Assembly (NCBI RefSeq): GCF_007971525.1
Contig: NZ_CP042437.1
Span: forward strand, 7,316,001 to 7,380,000
Length of the DNA: 64,000 nucleotides
Direction of reading: 5' to 3'
Source: Mucilaginibacter ginsenosidivorax
GTDB taxonomy: Bacteria; Bacteroidota; Bacteroidia; Sphingobacteriales; Sphingobacteriaceae
Positions 54,554 through 62,880 of this stretch are shown in pieces; within the stretch, counting starts at the first letter, position 1, and every line of letters starts with the position of its first letter. The notes under the pieces were generated by a model. The model was given only the letters and a program-made list of their open reading frames with translations. It had not been told where the DNA came from and ran no database searches. Both the position numbers and the translations under genes were made by a program.

Positions 54554-55183
54554 TTAAATTGTTTCAAATAAACTGGTCTGATCCTGGCCGGCCATTTCAA
54601 TCCGGCCGGCCTCAATGTTTTCGGTACCAATAAAGCCTTGCTCATTTTTAAATTCAAAGGCTTTAAAAAACTCCCATTTGGCATATGGGTCAAACGTATC
54701 TCGTTTAACTATGGTAAGCGCGTTTATCCAGAATGGCTCAACCAGTTTTTTATGCCTGAAATGAGGCCACAGAATATTAAAATCCTTTTCTGCTATATTC
54801 CTGGTAATAGTTATATGCGGCGTAAGTGCTTTTTTTATTTTTAGTTTTTTCTTTAGCTGGCTAAACCAATCATCAACTGCCGGTGTCGACCGTATAGCGG
54901 CATAAATGGTGAATTTACCGTGCAGATGGGGGAAGTTGCCAAAACCATCAATATGCAGCAATACCGGCGGCAAGCTTCTCAATTCTGTTTCTAAGAATTC
55001 AATGTTCCTATCGGTCATGAACGGTTTCTGACGTTCCTTATGCTGGATAGAAATATGAGCAGGCGAGTTCATGCTTTGATAATCTCCAATGAGCCTTGCC
55101 GATGCTTTTTTATAGCGTGCAATTTCGGCCCTGATTATCTCTGGTGGCGAAAGCAGCATTAAATGATCTTCGTACATCCTCAT
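54554..55183 (-). CDS. 2H phosphoesterase with C-terminal clamp-like motif, first of set
   Basis: This 209-residue protein has H43-I-S45 (PAHISIQHK; Ser instead of Thr, still used in the superfamily) and H123-I-T125 (TPHITITRN). FNILWPHF follows as in the paralogs. Near the end Q202-T-S-L-F206 fits the clamp-binding consensus, followed by ETI. It is the first gene of the three-gene operon and is divergent from dinB across 72 bases. The gene's ATG at 55183 follows a good Bacteroidota promoter at 55203-55235. The substrate is unknown; phosphodiester ends produced during lesion bypass or RNA repair are possible (inference). Confidence 0.85.
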   Translation of the reverse strand: MRMYEDHLMLLSPPEIIRAEIARYKKASARLIGDYQSMNSPAHISIQHKERQKPFMTDRNIEFLETELRSLPPVLLHIDGFGNFPHLHGKFTIYAAIRSTPAVDDWFSQLKKKLKIKKALTPHITITRNIAEKDFNILWPHFRHKKLVEPFWINALTIVKRDTFDPYAKWEFFKAFEFKNEQGFIGTENIEAGRIEMAGQDQTSLFETI

Positions 55184-55202
55184 ATTCTAAATTTCTGTGA
55201 AT

Positions 55203-55235
55203 CAAAAATACTAATATAATTAGCAAAATACCAAA
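55203..55235 (-). promoter_or_regulatory. Promoter of the 2H phosphoesterase operon
   Basis: On the minus strand the -33 element TTTG (55235-55232), a 21-base spacer and the -7 box TATTTTTG (55210-55203) match the Bacteroidota TTTG / TAnnTTTG consensus. The start codon is 20 bases further on. Confidence 0.6.
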
Positions 55236-55247
55236 TTAATTAGCAAA
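55217..55247. promoter_or_regulatory. Direct repeats between dinB and the 2H operon (candidate operators)
   Basis: TAATTAGCAAA occurs at 55217-55227 and 55237-55247, exactly 20 bases apart (two helical turns), and CTAATATAATTAG forms an inverted repeat at 55211-55223. They overlap the minus-strand promoter and end 8 bases before the dinB ATG. A common repressor, perhaps a damage-responsive one, could control both directions. Confidence 0.5.
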
Positions 55248-55255
55248 TTTGTTTC

Positions 55256-56440
55256 ATGGATCAAAAACGACATATCGTACACATCGATCTCGATTCTTTT
55301 TTTGTGTCGGTAGAGCGTAAGTTTAACCCGGCGCTTATTGGTATTCCTGTGCTTATTGGTGGTTCGGCTGATAGGGGTGTAGTTGCATCCTGTAGTTATG
55401 AGGCCCGTAAATTCGGTATTCACTCGGCCATGCCAATGAAACAGGCCATGAAGCTTTGCCCGCATGCCACTATAGTACGCGGTTCCCATGGCCGCTATTC
55501 CGAGGCATCCAAAGAGGTTACGGATATTATCCAGGACTCGGTGCCGCTATTTCAGAAATCGTCGGTTGATGAGTTTTACATCGACCTTACTGGTATGGAT
55601 AGATTTTATGATTGCTACCAGGTTGCATCAAACCTTAGGCAACGTATTATTAAAGAAACGGGCCTGCCTATTTCATTCGGTATGGCATCGGGCAAAACGG
55701 TGGCTAAAATGGCTACCAACGCCTCAAAACCAAACGGGCAGCTGTTTATTAAGCACGGCGAAGAGTTAAAATTCCTGGCGCCATTGTCTATCAACAAAAT
55801 TCCTGGCCTTGGTGAAAGCACAGCTCAAAAGCTTTATCAATACGGTATTGAAAAAATTGGCGACCTGCAACGCGCCAACCTTAAGTTTTTAGAAACTGTT
55901 TTTGGCAAAGCAGGGATTTTCCTTTGGGAAAAAGCGCATGGGATAGATCATAGTGAGATCATCCCACATTCCGACCGTAAATCTATTTCGACAGAACATA
56001 CATTCGATATCAATGTAAATGACCATCGAACGATTGAAACGATATTGGTTTCAATGACCGAAGAGCTGTCATCCAAACTTAGGCGAGAGAATAAACTGGC
56101 ATCGTGCCTGGCTATAAAAATAAGGTATGCCAATTTTGAAACCCATACCCAGCAACAAAAAATAGCCCTTACAGCGGCAGAGCATGTCCTGTTGCCGGGT
56201 GTTAAAAACCTCTTGAAAAAAACCTGGAACCAGCACCGGCCCATCCGGCTGATAGGGGTAAGGCTGAGTAACCTGGCCAGCGGCCGGTACCAGATTAATC
56301 TTTTTGAAGATAATGAGGAACGCATTCGCCTGTACCAGGCCATGGATAACATCAACTTTAAATTTGGTGATAAAACTATTTGCCGCGCGGCAGGTATGGA
56401 AATTGGTACAAGGAATTTTAACCCGTTTTTGAAAGGGTAA
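55256..56440 (+). CDS. dinB: DNA polymerase IV (Y-family)
   Basis: This 394-residue protein has the Y-family catalytic residues D11 in HIDLDSFF and D105/E106 in SSVDEFYID. SYEARKFGIHSAMP and PGLGESTAQKLYQYG (thumb helix-hairpin-helix) are diagnostic. The little-finger domain ends with GVRLSNL and Q346-I-N-L-F350, the sliding-clamp-binding peptide of this polymerase type. It copies past damaged bases and is error-prone. It diverges from the 2H phosphoesterase operon through a 72-base region with direct repeats. The ATG at 55256 agrees with the usual N-terminus of the family. Confidence 0.95.
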   Translation: MDQKRHIVHIDLDSFFVSVERKFNPALIGIPVLIGGSADRGVVASCSYEARKFGIHSAMPMKQAMKLCPHATIVRGSHGRYSEASKEVTDIIQDSVPLFQKSSVDEFYIDLTGMDRFYDCYQVASNLRQRIIKETGLPISFGMASGKTVAKMATNASKPNGQLFIKHGEELKFLAPLSINKIPGLGESTAQKLYQYGIEKIGDLQRANLKFLETVFGKAGIFLWEKAHGIDHSEIIPHSDRKSISTEHTFDINVNDHRTIETILVSMTEELSSKLRRENKLASCLAIKIRYANFETHTQQQKIALTAAEHVLLPGVKNLLKKTWNQHRPIRLIGVRLSNLASGRYQINLFEDNEERIRLYQAMDNINFKFGDKTICRAAGMEIGTRNFNPFLKG

Positions 56441-56517
56441 GAGCCTCATCCAACTCTCTCCCAAGGAGAGTGCTTTTGATTTGCGAAAAAAAACATGTTT
56501 TTGCATCATGCAATTCT

Positions 56518-56561
56518 CCTGTCTTAATTCTTGACTCTTGACTCTTGATTCTTGCCTCTTC
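56518..56561. repeat. Word-like repeat: tandem TTGACTC / TTGATTC units
   Basis: CTTGACTCTTGACTCTTGATTCTTGCCTCTT (56529-56560 approx.) is a run of 7-base near-repeats. Related copies occur at 57805-57842 (inverted) and 57975-58016. An unrelated small hairpin, CTCTCC/GGAGAG, precedes it at about 56459-56473 and may terminate dinB. Confidence 0.7.
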
Positions 56562-56653
56562 CCCACGCCGTTGGTCAAAGGTTTATTACCATTGGTCAAA
56601 GTAATTTTAAAGGGTTACGTCAAGTTGCTTCTTTTGATAAAAAAGAAAGCTTT

Positions 56654-57898
56654 ATGGAAACCACACAACGACAAACTTACCTCGATTGGTTAAGGATCAT
56701 CTCAATCCTGGGGGTATTATTTTTTCATTCGGCCATGCCTTATGTGGCCGAAGATAGCTGGCATATAAAAAATGCGCAAACCAGTAACCTGATGATGGAA
56801 TCAAATCATTTTTTGCACCTTTTTCGCATGCCGCTGCTCTTTTTTATTTCTGGTACCGTGAGTTACTACATGATGCAGCGGCGATCTACTTTAAACTTCA
56901 TCGGCTTACGTTTCCGCAGGCTGTTTATTCCATTACTCGTGGGCATGTTTATCATTGTACCGCCTCAAATTTATATGGAGCGGCTGGCAAATGGTTACCA
57001 CGGCAGCTACTGGCACTTTTACGCAAGTGTATTTAATTTTGTGCCTTACCCTAAAGGCAGTTTTAGCTGGCACCACCTTTGGTTTATTGCTTACCTGTTT
57101 ATTTACGACTTAATATTTGCACCAGTATTTGCCTGGATGGTTTCGCCTAAAAGCGATGGCTTTAAAACTAAACTTGCAGCCCTGGCCCATGGTAAATGGG
57201 TTTACCTGCTCATGTTGCCAGGTATCATTTGGTTTACGTTTTTAAGCTGGCAATTACCCGAAACAAACGACCTGATTCATGACGGATGCTATTTTGTTTA
57301 CTGGCTGTTTTTTGTGCTGGCCGGCTTTATATGTATTGTACAACCCAAACTAATGGATAGCCTTGAGCGTAACCGCCGTTTTTCTTTAACTATCGGTTTT
57401 TTGAGTTTGGTAACCTGGGAAGTAATGCGCTGGAATGGCATTGAACCAGAGCATCCCGGTTGGCATTTTCAAAATATTGGGTTTTCATATGCCTTTACTG
57501 CTTTAAGGCCAACAATTGCATGGGGCTGGGTATTGGCATTAGTGGGCTATGGTAAACGTTACCTTAACCGCCCCCATAAAACGCTCAGTTATCTTAACCA
57601 GGCGGTATATCCGTTTTATATCCTGCATCAAACGGTGATCGTTTTGGTTGTATATTACATTGTACAAATGCAAAATGAAAGTATTCTTTCAAAATATATT
57701 TACACTGTGGGCATTACCTTTTTTGTAACGGTGCTTACTTACCATTTATTTGTACGGCCCTACGCTTTAACCCGGTTCCTATTTGGTATGAAACCTTTGG
57801 AGAAAGAGAGTCAAGAGTTAAGAATCAAGAATCAAGACAAAAACACTGATCCGGGATCTGTAATAATTCAGGAGCCGCTTGCATCATCCCCGGTCTGA
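56654..57898 (+). CDS. Acyltransferase 3-family membrane protein
   Basis: The start is the ATG at 56654 (METTQRQTYLDWLRIISILG); the frame is open upstream to 56552 but that part includes a repeat edge. The 414-residue protein has about ten membrane helices, and the family hallmark YLDWLRxxxxLGVLFFHSAMP puts the key His in the first helix. Family members transfer acyl groups (acetyl, succinyl) to sugars, often of exopolysaccharides or glucans (OpgC-like). The last ~30 residues (ESQELRIKNQDKN and on) are encoded by a word-like repeat and are likely non-essential. The target sugar is unknown. Confidence 0.87.
   Translation: METTQRQTYLDWLRIISILGVLFFHSAMPYVAEDSWHIKNAQTSNLMMESNHFLHLFRMPLLFFISGTVSYYMMQRRSTLNFIGLRFRRLFIPLLVGMFIIVPPQIYMERLANGYHGSYWHFYASVFNFVPYPKGSFSWHHLWFIAYLFIYDLIFAPVFAWMVSPKSDGFKTKLAALAHGKWVYLLMLPGIIWFTFLSWQLPETNDLIHDGCYFVYWLFFVLAGFICIVQPKLMDSLERNRRFSLTIGFLSLVTWEVMRWNGIEPEHPGWHFQNIGFSYAFTALRPTIAWGWVLALVGYGKRYLNRPHKTLSYLNQAVYPFYILHQTVIVLVVYYIVQMQNESILSKYIYTVGITFFVTVLTYHLFVRPYALTRFLFGMKPLEKESQELRIKNQDKNTDPGSVIIQEPLASSPV
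57805..57842. repeat. Word-like repeat, left arm, inside acyltransferase 3' end
   Basis: GAGTCAAGAGTTAAGAATCAAGAATCAAGAC-type sequence is the reverse complement of the copy at 57975-58016 and encodes the C-terminal tail of the acyltransferase. Confidence 0.75.
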
Positions 57899-57974
57899 AT
57901 TCGGGAGCGACAAGTAAGCAAATTTGCATAGTAAAAACAATTATCATACCTTAAACAACATCAAATTACGGCCT

Positions 57975-58016
57975 TAGTCTTAAATCTTGATTCTTAACTC
58001 TTGACTCTTTTTCTCT
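57975..58016. repeat. Word-like repeat, right arm, abutting the histidine kinase start
   Basis: Sequence of the type GTCTTAAATCTTGATTCTTAACTCTTGACTC pairs with the left arm at 57805-57842. Its end touches the kinase ATG at 58017, so the repeat occupies the position of the ribosome-binding region. Confidence 0.75.
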
Positions 58017-59048
58017 ATGAGGTTTTTCAGCAAATATATTTCTCCCGCGTTATATGGCCTGCTGGTATATTTTACCGTAAGGCTGCTGCATGATACTGAA
58101 CATGATGAAATGTTTTGGAAAAGAGATTGGGGTTTAAATGTCCTTGAAATGAGCTGCAGTGTATTGGTGGGGTATGCAGGCATATATTTATTTGAGTGGC
58201 TCTTTCGGTTTTATGACAGGCGCTGGCCACTGCAGTTTAATTATCGGGGAGTAGTGAGAGAATTAATTATACTGGTGTTTGCTAACCTGGTTTTGGTGAA
58301 CCTGATATTTACTCCAATGGCTGCATTAACTGACGACGGCCTATCCTGGGGTGATCTGGCAGACCTTACCATGATACCAACCTTATATGCCATTATTTAT
58401 TATGGGATAGCACGTAGCAGCACATGGTTAAAGGCCTACATTGCCAACAAGGTTCAACTGGAAAAGTTGACTACTGACCAGTTACAAACCGAACTTAAGT
58501 TTTTGAAAGCCCAATATCATCCGCACTTTTTATTTAATGCTTTAAACACCATTTATTTTCAGATGGATGAGGATGTGCCGGCGGCCAAGCAAAGTACAGA
58601 ATTACTTTCCAGTTTGTTAAGATATCAACTTTACGATCAGCAGCAACAGGTACCTATAAGCCACGAATTGGAATACCTGCAAAACTACATCCGCTTCCAG
58701 CAAATAAGGGCCAGCAGTAAATTGAAGCTTAATGTTTGTTTTGATGAAAGGTTAACAAACCAGCCAATTTACCCATTACTACTGCTTCCATTGGTCGAAA
58801 ATGCTTTCAAATACGCGGGTGGCAATTTTGAAATCAGCATTAGTGCAAATATTAATGACGGGAAATTTATTTTTGCTACAGTTAATGATGTACCGGCACA
58901 AATACAATCTAACGAAAACTATACTGGTATTGGGTTAGAGAATTTACGACGCCGTTTGCAGCTATTGTATCCGGATAAACACATGTTAGCTGTTGGTCGT
59001 GAAGGAAATCGTTTTTCGGCAGAATTAGTGGTAGAATTTAACCTATGA
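58017..59048 (+). CDS. LytS-type sensor histidine kinase
   Basis: This 343-residue protein has four predicted membrane helices (about 10-24, 47-63, 84-102, 116-132), a short coiled linker (about 140-165) and a His_kinase domain. The phosphorylated His is H170 in QYHPHFLFNALN, and the ATPase part has LLLLPLVENAFKYAGG (N-box) and GIGLENLRRRL (G-box). No extracytoplasmic sensor domain is present, so the membrane helices or a partner may sense the signal. The last codons overlap the ATG of the LytTR regulator by four bases, so the pair is coupled. The signal is unknown. Confidence 0.92.
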   Translation: MRFFSKYISPALYGLLVYFTVRLLHDTEHDEMFWKRDWGLNVLEMSCSVLVGYAGIYLFEWLFRFYDRRWPLQFNYRGVVRELIILVFANLVLVNLIFTPMAALTDDGLSWGDLADLTMIPTLYAIIYYGIARSSTWLKAYIANKVQLEKLTTDQLQTELKFLKAQYHPHFLFNALNTIYFQMDEDVPAAKQSTELLSSLLRYQLYDQQQQVPISHELEYLQNYIRFQQIRASSKLKLNVCFDERLTNQPIYPLLLLPLVENAFKYAGGNFEISISANINDGKFIFATVNDVPAQIQSNENYTGIGLENLRRRLQLLYPDKHMLAVGREGNRFSAELVVEFNL

Positions 59049-59749
59049 ACTTAATAACTTGTATAATAACTGATGATGAACCTTTTGCGCGCAGGGGCTT
59101 GCAGGGTTATGTGGAAAAGACCAGCTTTTTTGATTTAAAGGCGCAATGCGAGGACGCGATGGAACTTAGTGAAATGCTGAAGCAACAGCCCGTCGATCTA
59201 CTTTTTTTAGACATCCAGATGCCGCACTTAACAGGGGTTGAATTTATAAAATCGTTGCAAAATCCGCCAAAGGTGATATTTACCACGGCGTTCAAGGAAT
59301 ATGCCACAGATGGTTTTGACCTTGATGTACTGGATTATCTATTAAAACCCATCTCGTTTGAGCGATTTATGAAAGCGGCGTTTAAGGCCAAAGATTATTT
59401 TGATCAAAAGGGGAGTAGCGGTATTGAAATTGGATATATGTTTGTGAAGAGCGAAGGCAAGCTTGAAAAAGTTGTTTTTGATGAGGTGTTGTTTGTGCAG
59501 GGTATGGAAAACTATGTGGTAATACAAACCGTCAATAAAAAGATCATCACCCACAGTACATTAAAAGCTTTTGGCGAAAGATTACCGCAACGTAAGTTTT
59601 TGCAAACTCATAAATCGTACTTTGTGGCATACGATAAGGTAAGCTCAATTGATGGCAATATTCTGGATGTAGGAGCACACCGGGTGCCTATAAGCAGGCA
59701 GCTACGCGAACAGGTAATGCAGCTGTTGATTAACAGGGGGAATAAATAA
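59045..59749 (+). CDS. LytTR-type response regulator
   Basis: This 234-residue protein has an N-terminal receiver domain with phospho-acceptor D56 in LLFLDIQMP, acidic pair D10/D11 in ITDDEPFA and K110-equivalent in LLKPISFERF. The C-terminal ~100 residues are a LytTR DNA-binding domain (VLFVQGMENYVVIQT, QTHKSYFVAYDKV). It forms a two-component pair with the upstream kinase (ATGA overlap). LytTR proteins bind imperfect direct repeats. Possible targets include the adjacent acyltransferase gene (inferred from proximity only). Confidence 0.93.
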   Translation: MNLITCIITDDEPFARRGLQGYVEKTSFFDLKAQCEDAMELSEMLKQQPVDLLFLDIQMPHLTGVEFIKSLQNPPKVIFTTAFKEYATDGFDLDVLDYLLKPISFERFMKAAFKAKDYFDQKGSSGIEIGYMFVKSEGKLEKVVFDEVLFVQGMENYVVIQTVNKKIITHSTLKAFGERLPQRKFLQTHKSYFVAYDKVSSIDGNILDVGAHRVPISRQLREQVMQLLINRGNK

Positions 59750-60029
59750 TGATCTGTGGTAACCCCAAACTTATGAAGTTTTTGACCAGGCCAGAATTTA
59801 TGACCTGTTTTTTTCGCAACATACGCCTTACAAAACCCGGTTCAATGTATTAATTAAAGTAGCACAATACTATACCTGTATTTAGCTTCTTATTAGGGTA
59901 CAAAGTTCTGCTTGTATTATTGGTGCAAATACAGAATTTCCTCTTTAATTTAAATTGTGATTAAGGCAAGCTCAACATAATTACGGAAACTCAATCGTTA
60001 ATAATTATTGTAAAAAAAAGCAGGATAGG

Positions 60030-60896
60030 ATGCATAACGTTAATGATGTAATACTCGTAATTGAAAAGCAGATTGGCACCAAAATTTCAAACATTTTACC
60101 TTTAAGTGGTGGAAGCATAAACCATGTTTACCACCTGCAAGCTACCCGCGATAATTTTGTCCTGAAGATTAATGACCGTTTTAATTTTCCAGGCATGTTC
60201 AACCTTGAAGTACAAGGCCTGGAAACTATCCGCAATACCCAAACTATAGCTGTGCCAAAAGTTTTGTTACAAAGCGAGACTAATACCGAAAGCTATTTAT
60301 TGATAGAATGGATATCGCCAGGGCATAGTACACAAAAAGCATCGGATACGCTGGGCGAGCAACTTGCCCAAATGCATAGGCATACATCTCATAGTTTTGG
60401 CTTCGACACCGATAATTACATGGGCTCACTTCGGCAAAGCAATAAGCCTCATAAGTATTGGAACGATTTTTTTATAGAAGAGCGTTTAAAACCAATGATA
60501 AGGATAGCTCAAACAAAACAGCTGCTTACAAATAATGATTTACGTTTATTTGATCTACTTTATCAAAAACTTCCTGGTTTGTTTACTGAAGAACCGCCGG
60601 CCCTTGTTCACGGCGACCTGTGGAGCGGCAATTATTTGATAGATGTTCATGAAAAGCCTTACCTGATAGATCCGGCTGTTAGTTTTAGCAACCGGGAGTT
60701 TGATATAGCTATGACAACCTTATTCGGTGGTTTCGACAGGCAGTTTTATGAAGCCTATAATCATAACTTTCCACTGCAGGAAGGATGGCAACAACGGATT
60801 AAGTTGTGGAACTTGTATCCGCTATTGCTGCACGTAAATCTTTTTGGCGGCGGTTATATTAAACTGGTTCGCGATAATCTTACTGCCCTTTTATAA
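60030..60896 (+). CDS. Fructosamine kinase-family protein
   Basis: This 288-residue protein belongs to the protein-kinase-like fold group (fructosamine/ketosamine-3-kinase). K46 in FVLKIND is the ATP-binding lysine, H194-G-D196-LWSGN is the catalytic loop and D214 in YLIDPAVSF binds metal. FGFDTDNYMGSL and LFGGFDRQFYEAY are further family marks. It should phosphorylate fructosamines (Amadori products) so that they decompose, repairing glycated proteins or amines. It ends only two bases from the end of the convergent GH gene. The 280 bases upstream (59750-60029) hold no other gene. Confidence 0.9.
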   Translation: MHNVNDVILVIEKQIGTKISNILPLSGGSINHVYHLQATRDNFVLKINDRFNFPGMFNLEVQGLETIRNTQTIAVPKVLLQSETNTESYLLIEWISPGHSTQKASDTLGEQLAQMHRHTSHSFGFDTDNYMGSLRQSNKPHKYWNDFFIEERLKPMIRIAQTKQLLTNNDLRLFDLLYQKLPGLFTEEPPALVHGDLWSGNYLIDVHEKPYLIDPAVSFSNREFDIAMTTLFGGFDRQFYEAYNHNFPLQEGWQQRIKLWNLYPLLLHVNLFGGGYIKLVRDNLTALL

Positions 60897-60898
60897 AA

Positions 60899-62533
60899 TC
60901 ATTGACTTATACCCTCAATAAATGTGGGTGTTTCAGTTACTTTGACCGAAAGTTTGCCGGCTGTTGTATTCACTTGTGAGGATATCATTGCCTCAGATCC
61001 CGGCTTCAAAGTATAAATATTAGCTTTGGGTGTTCCCAGGTTAAGCATATATGTTGCAGTTCGCTGTCGTTGATCTGGCACTGTCAAAATATACATTTGC
61101 CTTGACCCCGAAACATATTTATCAACTATCGGATCAGCATTTATGGTTGACCGGTAGGTAAAATCGCCCATTAGTTTATTAACCTGTAATAAATAATCGG
61201 CGGCGGGCCTGCGTTTACCATCAGTGGCTAAACCCGAAGTAGCGTATTGAAGATTTGAATCAGGCGTATCATCCAATAACTGGTAATAAAAAACGCGTTT
61301 GATGCCGTGCCTTATGTATAACAGCGACGTTCTTAATATCCAGTCGGCCTGGGTTATCAAAACCGGTTTATCGCCAATGGCGATTGCTTTTTGGTAACTT
61401 CCCTGGTTAATATCGTAACCAGATTCGGTAACCCAAACCTCTGGTGGGTTTTTTAGTGAATTTGCCAGTTTAACAAAGGCGTTGGCGAGTGAACCCGCTT
61501 TTGATAATTCGGGAGCTACTCCGGTTGTGGCTTTACTGTGTGTTAAAATATCGCCATCGTTGTTATAAAAGTGGTAGTTGATAACATCAAAGCATAAGTT
61601 AACGCTGCCATCAGTACGATACCCCCGGTTGGTTTTGCACCAATCTATTATCCTTTGTACAAAAGCAGCATCACAAGTAGCAAGACCGCCTATCACCACC
61701 TGCATGCCGGGGTCGGCAGTTTTTACACCAGCGTTGTTGCCCAGGCGGCCCTTATCTCCATCATAAAAAGCCGATAAATTGGCCGCGTACTCTTCCGGTG
61801 TTTGTTTTGTGGCCGGCCCCTTCCACCATTTGTCCCATTCGTTACCACACTCAATATATTTTACCAGGCTCATGCCAATTTTTACCACATTCGGCGGATC
61901 ATTAGGCCAACGTGGTTTGGAGTTTACTTTCACAAGTACCGGATCAACAGCGGTGTTATATCCGTATCGTGCCGCAAATTGAAATGCGGCTTTGGCCTGA
62001 TCGATATAGCTTTCCGGAGCAGTTTTGTCTTGGCCATAAGGTATGGGAACGTTATCTAAATCCTGCATCCCGGTAGGGTAGGTGTTAACTAACCAGCTGG
62101 CACAATTCTTCATATCGGCCAATACCAGAATGTTTTCCTGCTTACAGCGGGTATATATCAGGTCATAATTCCAGCCTCCGTTATTGGTTGGGTTAAAAGT
62201 ATAGTCGCCTTTCGTATTTTCCAGCTTATTCCAGTTCATGTAGTGCCTTACAGCGCTGAATGATTTGATAACCGACATGTTGGCCTCGTAAATTGTTTTT
62301 ACATTGGGGTTAGCCGGGTCCTGTAAAAAATTCCACTCATAGGAGTTTATACCAAACATATTTTTCAACGGAGTAGGGTTGGCTATATTAGTTGTATCAT
62401 TTAGCGAATGATCGATAGCTACGGTATCCTTAATATTTAGGCTGGTTTTAGGCGAAACCTTATCGGGCCGACAGTTGTTTAAAAACATAGCGCTTATGGC
62501 TACGGCCAAATGGAATTTAAATTGATAAATCAT
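60899..62533 (-). CDS. Clan GH-A-like glycoside hydrolase lipoprotein
   Basis: This 544-residue protein has a lipoprotein-like signal (AMFLNNC). The central region is a (beta/alpha)8-like barrel: YIECGNEWDKWW near residue 230 supplies the acid/base Glu (preceded by Asn/Gly-Asn) and WVTESGYD near 370 the nucleophile Glu, as in clan GH-A. A C-terminal beta domain (TYMLNLGTPKANIYTLKPG) follows, as in GH39/GH30-like enzymes. The exact family is uncertain to me. It is monocistronic with a 347-base upstream gap. Substrate unknown. Confidence 0.78.
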   Translation of the reverse strand: MIYQFKFHLAVAISAMFLNNCRPDKVSPKTSLNIKDTVAIDHSLNDTTNIANPTPLKNMFGINSYEWNFLQDPANPNVKTIYEANMSVIKSFSAVRHYMNWNKLENTKGDYTFNPTNNGGWNYDLIYTRCKQENILVLADMKNCASWLVNTYPTGMQDLDNVPIPYGQDKTAPESYIDQAKAAFQFAARYGYNTAVDPVLVKVNSKPRWPNDPPNVVKIGMSLVKYIECGNEWDKWWKGPATKQTPEEYAANLSAFYDGDKGRLGNNAGVKTADPGMQVVIGGLATCDAAFVQRIIDWCKTNRGYRTDGSVNLCFDVINYHFYNNDGDILTHSKATTGVAPELSKAGSLANAFVKLANSLKNPPEVWVTESGYDINQGSYQKAIAIGDKPVLITQADWILRTSLLYIRHGIKRVFYYQLLDDTPDSNLQYATSGLATDGKRRPAADYLLQVNKLMGDFTYRSTINADPIVDKYVSGSRQMYILTVPDQRQRTATYMLNLGTPKANIYTLKPGSEAMISSQVNTTAGKLSVKVTETPTFIEGISQ

Positions 62534-62830
62534 TTTTATCTTTTTTACTGAGGGGGATGGTCATGAAAAATACCGCCTGAAGCGGTTTAAAAATGGATTA
62601 ACAGCGCAAAAGTATTTAGCCATATATTGAAACCCGCATGGGGATGTGCGCGGTAAGTAAGCCATTAGCCGGACTGGGTTTAAAGGTTAATTGTTATAAA
62701 GATTGTTGAGTTTTACGCTTAAGCAGTAGTATTTGTTTCGCAACCTCATTTGCCCGGCAAATTTTATTTGATACATTTATTTATCGCCTTGTTAATTGTT
62801 TATTATAACATCACAGAAGTAACAGCATAA

Positions 62831-62862
62831 AAAAAGCCCAAAATTCCTTTTGAGCTTTTTTT
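62831..62862 (-). terminator. Terminator of the small lipoprotein gene
   Basis: On the minus strand AGCTCAAAA, a 4-base loop and TTTTGGGCT form a stem with one G-T pair, followed by seven T. It lies 18 bases after the stop codon. Another weak hairpin (ACCGC/GCGGT, 62572-62586) lies just upstream of the GH gene start; the rest of 62534-62830 shows nothing clear. Confidence 0.8.
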
Positions 62863-62880
62863 AGGAAATCATATGTCTTT

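Noticed and set aside
62572..62586. ACCGC/GCGGT hairpin followed by T on the minus strand, upstream of the GH-A-like gene
   Set aside because: Only five pairs and placed just before a gene start; too weak to call as terminator or riboswitch.
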